Positions 1-4,634 of a stretch of 7,198 bases of DNA are shown here, piece by piece (the stretch's first letter is position 1; each line of letters opens with the position of its first letter). The translations under genes were made by a program, and so were the position numbers. The notes below the pieces were generated by a model. The model was not told the origin of the DNA. It worked only from the letters and a program-made list of their open reading frames with translations, and did not search any database. This stretch comes from Erysipelotrichia bacterium (GTDB lineage Bacteria > Bacillota_I > Bacilli_A > Erysipelotrichales > Erysipelotrichaceae), in contig SAAR01000175.1 of assembly GCA_009916335.1 (NCBI GenBank), positions 1 to 7,198 of the forward strand, written 5' to 3'.

Positions 1-150
1 GTTCATTGCAGCTCTGCGTACATCACAATCCGTATCTTTCATCCCACGCTCAATTATCTCTAGCGGAACATCTTTGCCTTGGCAAGCGTTTATTGCAGCA
101 GTGCGTACATCACAATCCGTATCTTTCAGCCAACGCTCAATTATCTCTAG
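1..150. repeat. 87-bp tandem coding repeat (29 aa unit)
   Basis: Bases 1-63 and 88-150 match at 58 of 63 positions, giving an 87-bp period that keeps the reading frame. Near-identity at DNA level means recent duplication or gene conversion, so copy number may vary between strains or be collapsed in an assembly. Confidence 0.85.
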
Positions 151-168
151 ACTTAATTGTTTTTTCAT
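1..168 (-). CDS. HEAT-like repeat protein, 5' end only (partial)
   Basis: The reading frame opens at ATG 168 and runs off the left edge after 56 codons with no stop. The ribosome site AAAGGAGAAA lies just upstream. After a short MKKQLS start, the protein is a tandem array with a 29-residue period: LEIIERWLKDTD, CDVRTAAINACQGKDVP, then LEIIERGMKDTD, CDVRRAAMN. This alternation of two amphipathic helices (EIIERxxKDTD and VRxAAxNAC) is the pattern of HEAT or leucine-rich-variant solenoids, which usually bind proteins. The DNA of the two units is nearly identical (see repeat entry). Number of repeats, C-terminus and function cannot be known here. The solenoid fold is an inference from the helix pattern; the repeat itself is directly seen. 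Confidence 0.8.
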   Translation of the reverse strand, partial: MKKQLSLEIIERWLKDTDCDVRTAAINACQGKDVPLEIIERGMKDTDCDVRRAAMN

Positions 169-203
169 GATTTTCTCCTTTTGAATGTTTTTTCTATGTT
201 TAC

Positions 204-209
204 ATTATA
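204..209 (-). promoter_or_regulatory. Possible -10 box (TATAAT) for the HEAT-repeat gene
   Basis: A perfect TATAAT on the minus strand is followed by GTAAACATAGA and lies 35 bases before the ATG at 168. No good -35 box is found 16-18 bases upstream (TGAGTA at best). The sequence after the -10 matches that after two other promoters in the window, which supports it being real. The missing -35 may reflect rearrangement next to the TnpB remnant. Confidence 0.45.
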
Positions 210-254
210 TTACAGCGGAGGGTACATACTCACTTAGAATCTGGGACAGACTTT

Positions 255-374
255 TTAGATTGTGATATTCCAAATAAAGCGAACGCAGCCAAAGGTTTTA
301 GCAAGCAGCGTTTTCTGTTCTCCAGTAGGATATATTCTATACTCAATAGCACGATTTAGTTTTTGTACAGCCAT
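255..374 (-). pseudogene. tnpB: Truncated TnpB (IS200/IS605-type accessory protein), N-terminal remnant
   Basis: An ATG at 374 with an excellent ribosome site (AAGGAGGTAA, 381-390) opens a 39-codon frame. Its residues 8-36 (NRAIEYRIYPTGEQ, then KTLLAKTFGCVRFIWN) are the characteristic N-terminal helix-turn-helix start of TnpB/OrfB proteins of IS200/IS605 elements. Full-length TnpB proteins are about 350-450 aa; this one stops after WNITI, so the OrfB core, the RuvC-like nuclease residues and the C-terminal zinc finger are all absent. No TnpA, guide RNA end or recognisable element end is seen. It follows the 30-aa ORF directly, its ribosome site overlapping that stop codon, and both sit behind a near-consensus promoter. 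It is best called a decayed insertion-element remnant. Confidence 0.8.
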
Positions 375-388
375 GCTTGCTTACCTCC

Positions 389-481
389 TTACATTTGGCA
401 GCTTCTCTGCCGTTCCCCTATATGGCTTTCATCTTCTACTCTTTGTAAAAATTGGCTTTCTGTTTCGTCTTCATATTTCAT
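389..481 (-). CDS. Small 30-aa ORF upstream of the TnpB remnant
   Basis: ATG 481 is preceded by GGGAG (488-492) at 6 bases, and the frame encodes 30 residues beginning MKYEDETESQFLQ and ending ERQRSCQM. It is charged and hydrophilic, with no membrane segment. It lies about 40 bases downstream of a strong promoter, and its stop is embedded in the ribosome site of the TnpB remnant, so the two would be translated in series. I do not recognise a family. It may be a leader peptide or small cargo ORF of the lost insertion element. Confidence 0.5.
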   Translation of the reverse strand: MKYEDETESQFLQRVEDESHIGERQRSCQM

Positions 482-521
482 AAATAACTCCCAATATCAC
501 TTTTATTTGGTCTATGCTTAC

Positions 522-550
522 ATTATACCACAAAATGTTTTATTGGTCAA
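522..550 (-). promoter_or_regulatory. Consensus promoter for the small ORF/TnpB remnant
   Basis: Minus-strand -35 TTGACC (545-550), a 17-base spacer, an extended TGG and -10 TATAAT (522-527). It is followed by GTAAGCATAGA, the same stretch that follows the rtcB and HEAT-gene -10 boxes. A near-perfect sigma-A-type promoter. Confidence 0.85.
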
Positions 551-578
551 CACTTTTCATAAATAAATCACACATTTT

Positions 579-605
579 ATTTGCGCCAACAAGTAACTCC
601 CTGAT
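579..605 (+). repeat. Left arm of 27-bp inverted repeat around the Hsp20-like gene
   Basis: Bases 579-605 start ATTTGCGCCAACAAG and end CTCCCTGAT. They match the reverse complement of 1062-1088 at 26 of 27 positions (one T/C difference at 594). It lies between the Hsp20-like stop and the TnpB-operon promoter. Confidence 0.9.
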
Positions 606-644
606 ATCAAAAAAAATAAAAACTAGTCCATAATAGGATAAAAA

Positions 645-1025
645 TTATTTGCTTACAATTTTGATTTCTTTCTTGTCTATTTTATCGACAATGAGCTCAA
701 TAATCGTAATTCCCGCAATAGATTGTTTACGAATTTCAAGAACATTATTCATAACAGCTTCTGCAATCGGGAGTTCAATTGTCGTGTCATATTTTTTACC
801 GTCAATCTCATTTTTCCCGCTTACTTTAATACCGTTTTCTATAATTTCCACATCAGCAGATTCAATCCCAAGCGTTTTAACCGTTGCTTTGTACCCTTTT
901 TCTGTTTTGCTCCAAATAGATGGATTTAAATCTTTAATGCCATTGGTATTAAAGATTACACGAGTAGGCCTACCAAATCCCAGCAAACTATCGTTAAAGA
1001 TATCCCCAAAAAAACTATTATACAT
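645..1025 (-). CDS. Hsp20 / alpha-crystallin-like small heat-shock protein
   Basis: The 126-aa product starting MYNSFFGDIF has a central beta-rich region with small heat-shock protein features: GYKATVKTLGIESADVEI (a first-strand region), then ENGIKVSGKNE, then a DKKEIKIVSK end with an I-x-I-like tip, the element that docks neighbouring subunits in the family. Small heat-shock proteins hold unfolding proteins in the cytoplasm without ATP, and short versions occur in phages. The start at 1025 (ATG) is preferred because GGAGTGA lies 8 bases upstream; a GTG at 1037 in the same frame overlaps that ribosome site. The gene is enclosed by a 27-bp inverted repeat (579-605, 1062-1088). No convincing promoter of its own is seen. 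Family assignment is from sequence pattern and moderately sure; a plain Hsp20-fold protein with another role is possible. Confidence 0.7.
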   Translation of the reverse strand: MYNSFFGDIFNDSLLGFGRPTRVIFNTNGIKDLNPSIWSKTEKGYKATVKTLGIESADVEIIENGIKVSGKNEIDGKKYDTTIELPIAEAVMNNVLEIRKQSIAGITIIELIVDKIDKKEIKIVSK

Positions 1026-1061
1026 AATAAAAATCACTCCAAAATATAAAACATTGTCTCC

Positions 1062-1088
1062 ATCAGGGAGTTGCTTGTTGGCGCAAAT
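1062..1088 (-). repeat. Right arm of 27-bp inverted repeat around the Hsp20-like gene
   Basis: Reverse complement of 579-605 with one mismatch. It fills most of the gap between the 78-aa gene's stop (1091) and the Hsp20-like gene's ribosome site. Its core, CTTGTTGGCGCA, recurs at 1392-1403 inside the zinc-ribbon gene. Confidence 0.9.
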
Positions 1089-1090
1089 TA

Positions 1091-1327
1091 CTAAAAGGGG
1101 ATATCACTATTTTCTGAAAATTCTAACGGGCAATTTTCTCCTACTCCATGTTTTACGTCTAAAAGCCACTCATCAGTAAGCCTGCACGAATATCTTTGAA
1201 ACGCGTCTTCGTATCTACAAAACAAACGGCAATATTGACAAGCAACATGATTTTCTGGAAAATACACAGGGACTTTTGCGGTCGCTTTTGTATAATAACT
1301 CACACCACTTTCAAGCAAGGAGGTCAT
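1091..1327 (-). CDS. Small Cys-containing phage-type protein with SSB-like C-terminal tail
   Basis: A 78-aa soluble protein. The middle holds five cysteines: C30 and C33 in ACQYCRLFC, C37, then C48 in YSCRLTDEW and C66 in GENCPLEF. That suggests a single small zinc site. The last residues, FSENSDIPF, closely copy the acidic-hydrophobic tip (DDDIPF) that bacterial SSB uses to recruit partner proteins. The start is uncertain: ATG 1327 overlaps the upstream zinc-ribbon gene by 17 bases and has its AAAGG too close, whereas TTG 1318 has that AAAGG at a better distance. The gene is the last of the recombination operon. No specific function is recognised; the tail suggests involvement with SSB partners, which is inference. 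Confidence 0.7.
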   Translation of the reverse strand: MTSLLESGVSYYTKATAKVPVYFPENHVACQYCRLFCRYEDAFQRYSCRLTDEWLLDVKHGVGENCPLEFSENSDIPF

Positions 1328-1607
1328 CCTTTCTGTATAGAACGTCTTTTAACAAATCCACCTTAGTCCAAAAATCCAATTCGTTTGTTTCCTTGTTGGC
1401 GCATTTTTCACAATAGCCCCTATATATCTGATTTTCTGGATAACATTCCCCGCAAATTTCACACTGTATAGCCTCGTCATATCCGCTTCCACAATTGGGA
1501 CAGCCTGTATAAGTCTCATATGAAGGGGCACCAGAAACTTCCCCTTGGAAATCAGAATAAAGTTTTGGGGATTCAAAAACACAGCCACAGTTTGGACAAA
1601 CATACAT
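1311..1607 (-). CDS. Zinc-ribbon protein, phage-type, unknown function
   Basis: A 98-aa protein dominated by cysteine pairs: YVCPNCGCVF (C4, C7, C9), TGCPNCGSGY (C36, C39), IQCEICGECYP (C49, C52, C55) and GYCEKCAN (C66, C69). These CxxC knuckles predict two zinc-binding modules, the first like a zinc ribbon. The C-terminal 28 residues are charged and helical. Similar small knuckle proteins occur in phage early regions, probably binding nucleic acid or protein, but no specific job can be assigned. The start ATG overlaps the stop of the SSB-like gene in a TAATG arrangement, implying translational coupling; CGGAGA lies 9 bases upstream. Confidence 0.75.
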   Translation of the reverse strand: MYVCPNCGCVFESPKLYSDFQGEVSGAPSYETYTGCPNCGSGYDEAIQCEICGECYPENQIYRGYCEKCANKETNELDFWTKVDLLKDVLYRKDDLLA

Positions 1608-1966
1608 TAGTAAGGCATCTCCGATTCTTTTTTAGAATTTTGAGGGGCAAGATTGTTGTCTTTAGTATATTTTTCAAAATCAAAAATAACAATAGTTGGA
1701 TTCGGAGATTTAAACTCCTTAGTAACTTTATCCTCATACAATTCATGAGTGACTTTGCCTGAAGAAACAATAATTAGTTCTTTCCCTGTTAATTCTGCCG
1801 CCAAATCTTTGCATGCCCCGCAGAAAATCAAATCCCAACTAGAATTGCGGTATGTGCCATCTTTGTTCTTGTCGCTTGTCGTTCCGCGCCCACGCACAAA
1901 ATTATCCTTTACGTCTACACTCCATACTTTTACAAATAGTTTTTCACTAGGAATCCGAATACTCAT
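1607..1966 (-). CDS. Putative single-stranded DNA-binding (SSB-like) protein
   Basis: A 119-aa product, ATG 1966 with AAAAGGAG at 6 bases. The first ~100 residues are rich in alternating hydrophobic stretches (KLFVKVWSVDV, SWDLIFCGA, KELIIVSSGKVTHE, TIVIFDFEKY) compatible with an OB fold. A polar linker follows (NNLAPQNSKK), ending in ESEMPY. That layout, a compact body, polar linker and acidic tip ending in Pro-aromatic, is that of SSB, whose tail normally reads DDDIPF. It sits directly after the ERF gene, where phages usually carry their SSB. The assignment rests on architecture and context rather than a clear sequence signature; a different ssDNA or nucleotide-binding protein is possible. 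It would coat ssDNA for ERF annealing and replication. Confidence 0.55.
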   Translation of the reverse strand: MSIRIPSEKLFVKVWSVDVKDNFVRGRGTTSDKNKDGTYRNSSWDLIFCGACKDLAAELTGKELIIVSSGKVTHELYEDKVTKEFKSPNPTIVIFDFEKYTKDNNLAPQNSKKESEMPY

Positions 1967-1979
1967 TTATTTCTCCTTT

Positions 1980-2594
1980 TTATTGACTGACTGTGTCTTT
2001 AATTTTTTTTATTAAATTAGCATCTGAAATGTTATTTACATTCTCTTCGTTTGGGGAAACGCTTTTGATTTTAGCAATAACAGAATCCCTATTCGTGGCT
2101 TTTATTTGTTCAACAATTGCTTTTAAGCACTCTTTTCTTACCACTTCTAATTCTGTATTTATGCTATCAACACTTTTAGGAATCGAATATTTTTTGCTTG
2201 TAAGGCTATCGTCACTATCAGCGTCTTTTGTATCGTCAAGCAAAAACAACCCACTCAACGCATATTTGCGAGCATAAGAACTTGTAGACCCTGTAATTTG
2301 GGCAGTGCTCATGCCTTTTATAACTTCTTCTTCTCTTGCATAGGCAGTATTGATAACAGTCGTATTATCTTCTATATCGGTAAATGTCGCCATTGATTTA
2401 ACATAAAATCGGTTTCCGATTTCAATAAGCTCGTCCCCAACGGTCAGGGTTGCTCCAACCTCTTTTAATTTAGGCTTTACTGCCTCTTGAATGTCTTCAC
2501 AATTTCGGAAGTTATAATTACCAAACTTATTAAACTGTGACTTTGGCACTTTTAATTCTGCTTGAACTGCAAGCAATTTGCTATATACTGACAA
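1980..2594 (-). CDS. erf: ERF-family single-strand annealing recombinase
   Basis: A 204-aa protein of the ERF superfamily, phage proteins that anneal complementary single strands during recombination. The family core is visible: N-terminal helix SVYSKLLAVQAEL, then KSQFNKFGNYNFR, then EAVKPKLKEVGATL, and the diagnostic ITGSTSSYARKYALSGLFLL near residues 100-119. An acidic DDTKDADSDD linker follows, and the C-terminal ~70 residues are helical and less conserved. Typical ERF proteins are about 200 aa, so it looks complete. The start is TTG 2594: AGAGGAG (2602-2608) lies 7 bases upstream and no ATG gives the full N-terminus. It lies two bases beyond the stop of the acidic 44-aa gene, and the SSB-like gene follows after 13 bases, forming a recombination module. 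Confidence 0.9.
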   Translation of the reverse strand: MSVYSKLLAVQAELKVPKSQFNKFGNYNFRNCEDIQEAVKPKLKEVGATLTVGDELIEIGNRFYVKSMATFTDIEDNTTVINTAYAREEEVIKGMSTAQITGSTSSYARKYALSGLFLLDDTKDADSDDSLTSKKYSIPKSVDSINTELEVVRKECLKAIVEQIKATNRDSVIAKIKSVSPNEENVNNISDANLIKKIKDTVSQ

Positions 2595-2596
2595 AT

Positions 2597-2731
2597 CTAA
2601 ATCTCCTCTACTTCAAAATCTTCTGCATCATAATATTGAGAAATTGTATATTTCAAATCCTCAATTAATTCAGCAAATTCCTCTGCGCTCTCTACTTCGT
2701 CTTCAAGTTCAAAAGATACCTTAAATCGCAT
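2597..2731 (-). CDS. Highly acidic 44-aa protein
   Basis: ATG 2731 with GAGGAG 7 bases upstream opens a 44-codon frame (MRFKVSFELEDEVES..., ending DFEVEEI). Sixteen residues are Asp or Glu against three Lys/Arg, so the net charge is about -13. It starts with a short beta-like stretch followed by an acidic helix (AEEFAELIEDLKYTISQYY). It overlaps the HAD gene's end by 11 bases and its stop TAG overlaps the ribosome region of the ERF TTG start, so it is tightly coupled in the operon. No family recognised. Strong acidity invites comparison with DNA-mimic inhibitors, but this is speculation. Confidence 0.75.
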   Translation of the reverse strand: MRFKVSFELEDEVESAEEFAELIEDLKYTISQYYDAEDFEVEEI

Positions 2732-3284
2732 TTTCTTTCTCCTCTCTTTCTTTTTCTAATTTTTCGATAATATCAATGCATTCAGTTAAATCGTTAACTT
2801 GATAATCTGGATTGCCATGTGCGTTCCAAGGTTTATTTACACAAATAGTTGTGGCTAAATTCCCTCTTAAATTATCCATGCAATCGTCAATGATATAATC
2901 CCCATAAACAAGTTTCTTATTCTTTGCTACATAAAGCATATCTCCATTATACCAATCAAACTCATCCTTGAGTCGATTATGCCGAGGCTCAATCGTATAT
3001 GGATGTGCCGCAGTCAAAAAGATTAAATTACAATGCTTATTCGCCCAATTTAAAAATCGTTTTGTATCATCACTGATATTCAATTTCATAAAGAAATTAG
3101 AATCTACAAACTCATAAAAGCAATTTTCACAATCTGATTTCATTGCAACGAGAGGATTATAGTTTTTCAAGTCTTCAACTTTTAGATTGTCATTATATTT
3201 TGCATTATATCGCTCAACAATTTTACTCATGAAATCATCAAATACAACTTCGTCTAGGCCTACCTGAATAATTGGACGATACAT
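2721..3284 (-). CDS. NT5C-like 5'(3')-deoxyribonucleotidase family (HAD), nucleophile Asp replaced by Gly
   Basis: A 187-aa protein with the layout of the NT5C-type HAD phosphatases that remove phosphate from (deoxy)nucleoside monophosphates. Motif II is NLIFLTAAHPY (Thr91), followed by Lys in VAKNKKLVYGD (about 121-124) and motif IV DYIIDDC (Asp133, Asp134). Motif I, normally DxDxV near the N-terminus, reads VGLDEVVFDD: the first Asp, the phospho-accepting nucleophile, is Gly9 (codon GGC), while the second Asp (Asp11) is kept. By family knowledge this should abolish ordinary phosphatase turnover, yet the rest is intact. The C-terminus is a charged helix. It follows Nmad1 by 7 bases, ribosome site GAAGGGA, and overlaps the acidic ORF. 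It may have become a binding or regulatory protein, or carry a sequencing error. Confidence 0.8.
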   Translation of the reverse strand: MYRPIIQVGLDEVVFDDFMSKIVERYNAKYNDNLKVEDLKNYNPLVAMKSDCENCFYEFVDSNFFMKLNISDDTKRFLNWANKHCNLIFLTAAHPYTIEPRHNRLKDEFDWYNGDMLYVAKNKKLVYGDYIIDDCMDNLRGNLATTICVNKPWNAHGNPDYQVNDLTECIDIIEKLEKEREEKENAI

Positions 3285-3291
3285 AATATAT

Positions 3292-3579
3292 CTAATTCCC
3301 TTCTTTAACTTCTTCTAGTTCCATTGCTGTCATAATGGAATAGTTTGCTAAATCAATAATAGAATCATACAGACTTTCATCTGTTCCTGATTCTAGTTTT
3401 GGGTTCTTTGCAATTTCACAGATTCGATTCATTTTATCTTGCAATCGAATTACTGGACTAATAATTCCCCATTGTTTATAAGAATCGCTAAAACTATCCC
3501 CATAGCGTTCATTTTTTACCGAATAAAGTTTGTTTAGTCGGTCACACACTACCTTGTGTTTTTGTACACCGTTAATCAT
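3292..3579 (-). CDS. Nmad1 / DUF1599 nucleotide-modification-associated protein
   Basis: A 95-aa all-helical protein matching the DUF1599 (nucleotide modification associated domain 1) family found in phages: NERYGDSFSDSYKQWG near residues 23-38, then VIRLQDKMNRICEIA (43-57) and the acidic helix DESLYDSIIDLANYSIM (67-83) with Glu68, Asp72 and Asp76. The pattern resembles MazG-type all-alpha NTP pyrophosphatases, which bind metal through such acidic residues. A role in handling modified or non-canonical nucleotides is proposed for the family, not proven. ATG 3579 has GGAGTGA upstream and is the first gene behind the strong promoter at 3608-3636. The HAD protein follows after 7 bases, so both probably act on nucleotides. 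Confidence 0.8.
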   Translation of the reverse strand: MINGVQKHKVVCDRLNKLYSVKNERYGDSFSDSYKQWGIISPVIRLQDKMNRICEIAKNPKLESGTDESLYDSIIDLANYSIMTAMELEEVKEGN

Positions 3580-3607
3580 AGGGTCACTCCAATCTATTCT
3601 TTATATC

Positions 3608-3636
3608 ATTATACCATAGCTCACTTAAAAAGTCAA
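3608..3636 (-). promoter_or_regulatory. Strong promoter of the Nmad1-HAD-ERF-SSB operon
   Basis: -35 TTGACT (3631-3636), a 17-base spacer, extended TGG and -10 TATAAT (3608-3613) on the minus strand. The Nmad1 ATG is about 28 bases beyond the -10. It probably drives everything from 3579 down to at least 1091. Confidence 0.9.
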
Positions 3637-3655
3637 CACATTTAACACTTTGTAA

Positions 3656-3796
3656 CTATTTTGTAATACTTTTCGTAATTAAATTTACAATAAACTTAAC
3701 AACTTGCATTGTAATCAATACTCCGCAAACAACAAAATACCAAACTGGAGCGCTAATTTGTGCCCCAATCCAAATCAAAAGAATTGTTGCAATCAT
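3656..3796 (-). CDS. 46-aa membrane peptide
   Basis: ATG 3796 with AAGGAGA (3801-3807) 5 bases upstream encodes 46 residues. Two hydrophobic stretches are visible, ATILLIWIGAQISAPVWY at 3-20 and FVVCGVLITMQVVKFIVNLI at 21-40, separated by little more than a Pro, then a basic TKSITK tail. It is a likely small integral membrane protein with either two short spans or one long one. Its stop is 20 bases before the -35 of the Nmad1 promoter and it follows the 98-codon ORF after 25 bases, so it closes the rtcB-methyltransferase operon. Small membrane peptides of this kind in phages include holins and superinfection-exclusion proteins, but nothing here selects between them. Confidence 0.7.
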   Translation of the reverse strand: MIATILLIWIGAQISAPVWYFVVCGVLITMQVVKFIVNLITKSITK

Positions 3797-3821
3797 ATTT
3801 TCTCCTTATTGTTGTAGAACT

Positions 3822-4118
3822 TTATTTTACTTTTGTGTAGTCAATAAATTCAAATTGGTCATAGATATTAGGGATATAAATCCCAATCCAAAAATTTTCT
3901 TGTAAAGCCTTGTTGTTGGCTAAATTCTCATTCCATTCTTGAACTTGGTTCATAAGTTCTTTTTTCCCTAAATCGTTATCATTTTCATATAAATTATTTT
4001 CTACTTGATATGATAGAATCTCATATCTTTTGTTGTAAGAACTAACAAATCCATCCGCTCCAAAATAATTAAAAGAAATGATTAAAATATTGAATTCTTT
4101 TTGGATATCGTAATCCAT
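3822..4118 (-). CDS. Unknown 98-aa ORF joined out of frame to the methyltransferase
   Basis: This frame is open from 4286 to its stop at 3822. The part not shared with the methyltransferase (below 4069) looks like real protein: SFNYFGADGFVSSYNKRYEI, LGKKELMNQVQEWNENLANN, ending in ENFWIGIYIPNIYDQFEF with a short DYTKVK tail. It is +1 relative to the methyltransferase frame and resembles none of the missing methyltransferase C-terminal motifs. ATG 4118 is the nearest start but has no ribosome site; a TTG at 4286 also lacks one. The best reading is the body of a separate small gene whose start was lost when a deletion joined it to the methyltransferase. Translation through a frameshift is possible but unsupported. 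Confidence 0.45.
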   Translation of the reverse strand: MDYDIQKEFNILIISFNYFGADGFVSSYNKRYEILSYQVENNLYENDNDLGKKELMNQVQEWNENLANNKALQENFWIGIYIPNIYDQFEFIDYTKVK

Positions 4119-4599
4119 CGTCGACTTGATAGAAACTTTTTTGTCCCCCATAATTATCAGATTGTTGAATATTTTTGTTTTTGTCCCTAATAACGCTCCC
4201 TCTTTTATATGTCTTTTGTGCAACTGTTTTTTGTGGGTTATAAACACATTGTTTTTTATAGAAAACACTAATTGGTTCATTGTCAACTAATGGTTGCTTT
4301 TTTGCATTAAGAAACCCAGTGCTCTTATTCTTTTGCCAAATCCAATTATATTTAAAATTTTTGATATTGCTGCAAATTAAAAAAGACGTAAATGGCTCAC
4401 TTCCAAACAAGCAAATTGCACCATTTGGCTTAATAATTCTATTTAATTGTTCCCACATTGGCTCAAAAGGAATAATACTATCCCATTTACAAGCAGTTTT
4501 ACCATACGGAGGGTCTGTTAAAATCATATCTACACTTTTATCTGGAACGTTTTTCATTAACTCAAGGCAGTCACCTTGCCACAATTCTATATCTTTCAT
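4069..4599 (-). pseudogene. Beta-class DNA methyltransferase (DPPY type), C-terminus lost
   Basis: ATG 4599 with AAGGAGA upstream encodes 176 residues of a site-specific DNA methyltransferase of the N6-adenine/N4-cytosine type common in phages. Visible are ELWQGDCLELM (5-15), catalytic motif IV DMILTDPPYGKT (24-35, DPPY at 29-32), IIKPNGAICLFGSEPF (55-70), and NWIWQKNKSTGFLNAKKQPL leading into the target-recognition region. In this class the S-adenosylmethionine motifs (HPTQKP and an FxGxG loop) lie at the C-terminal end, and full proteins are about 220-280 aa. Here the frame ends at YPKRIQYFNHFF with neither motif, so it should not bind cofactor. It follows rtcB after 35 bases, sharing its promoters. 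It is most simply a deletion-truncated gene. Confidence 0.8.
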
Positions 4600-4634
4600 G
4601 TGTTCTCCTTCATTTTGTCAATAAATCTCCTAAT

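Noticed and set aside
187..566. Plus-strand small frames over the TnpB remnant (262-483, 363-566)
   Set aside because: They lack ribosome sites and oppose a strand with promoter, ribosome sites and a recognised TnpB start.
606..644. Rho-independent terminator after the Hsp20-like gene
   Set aside because: There is a T-rich stretch on the minus strand but only a 3-bp stem (TCC/GGA) before it, too weak to call.
1025..1037. GTG 1037 as start of the Hsp20-like protein
   Set aside because: It lies within the GGAGTGA ribosome site; ATG 1025 has that site at a normal distance.
649..1179. Long plus-strand reading frame (176 codons) across the Hsp20-like gene
   Set aside because: It is antisense to a gene with family features and a ribosome site, and its hydrophobic product reflects the complementary AT-rich codons.
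3822..4286. 154-codon gene starting at TTG 4286
   Set aside because: There is no ribosome site and the first ~55 codons are the out-of-frame shadow of the methyltransferase; only the part below about 4118 looks coding.
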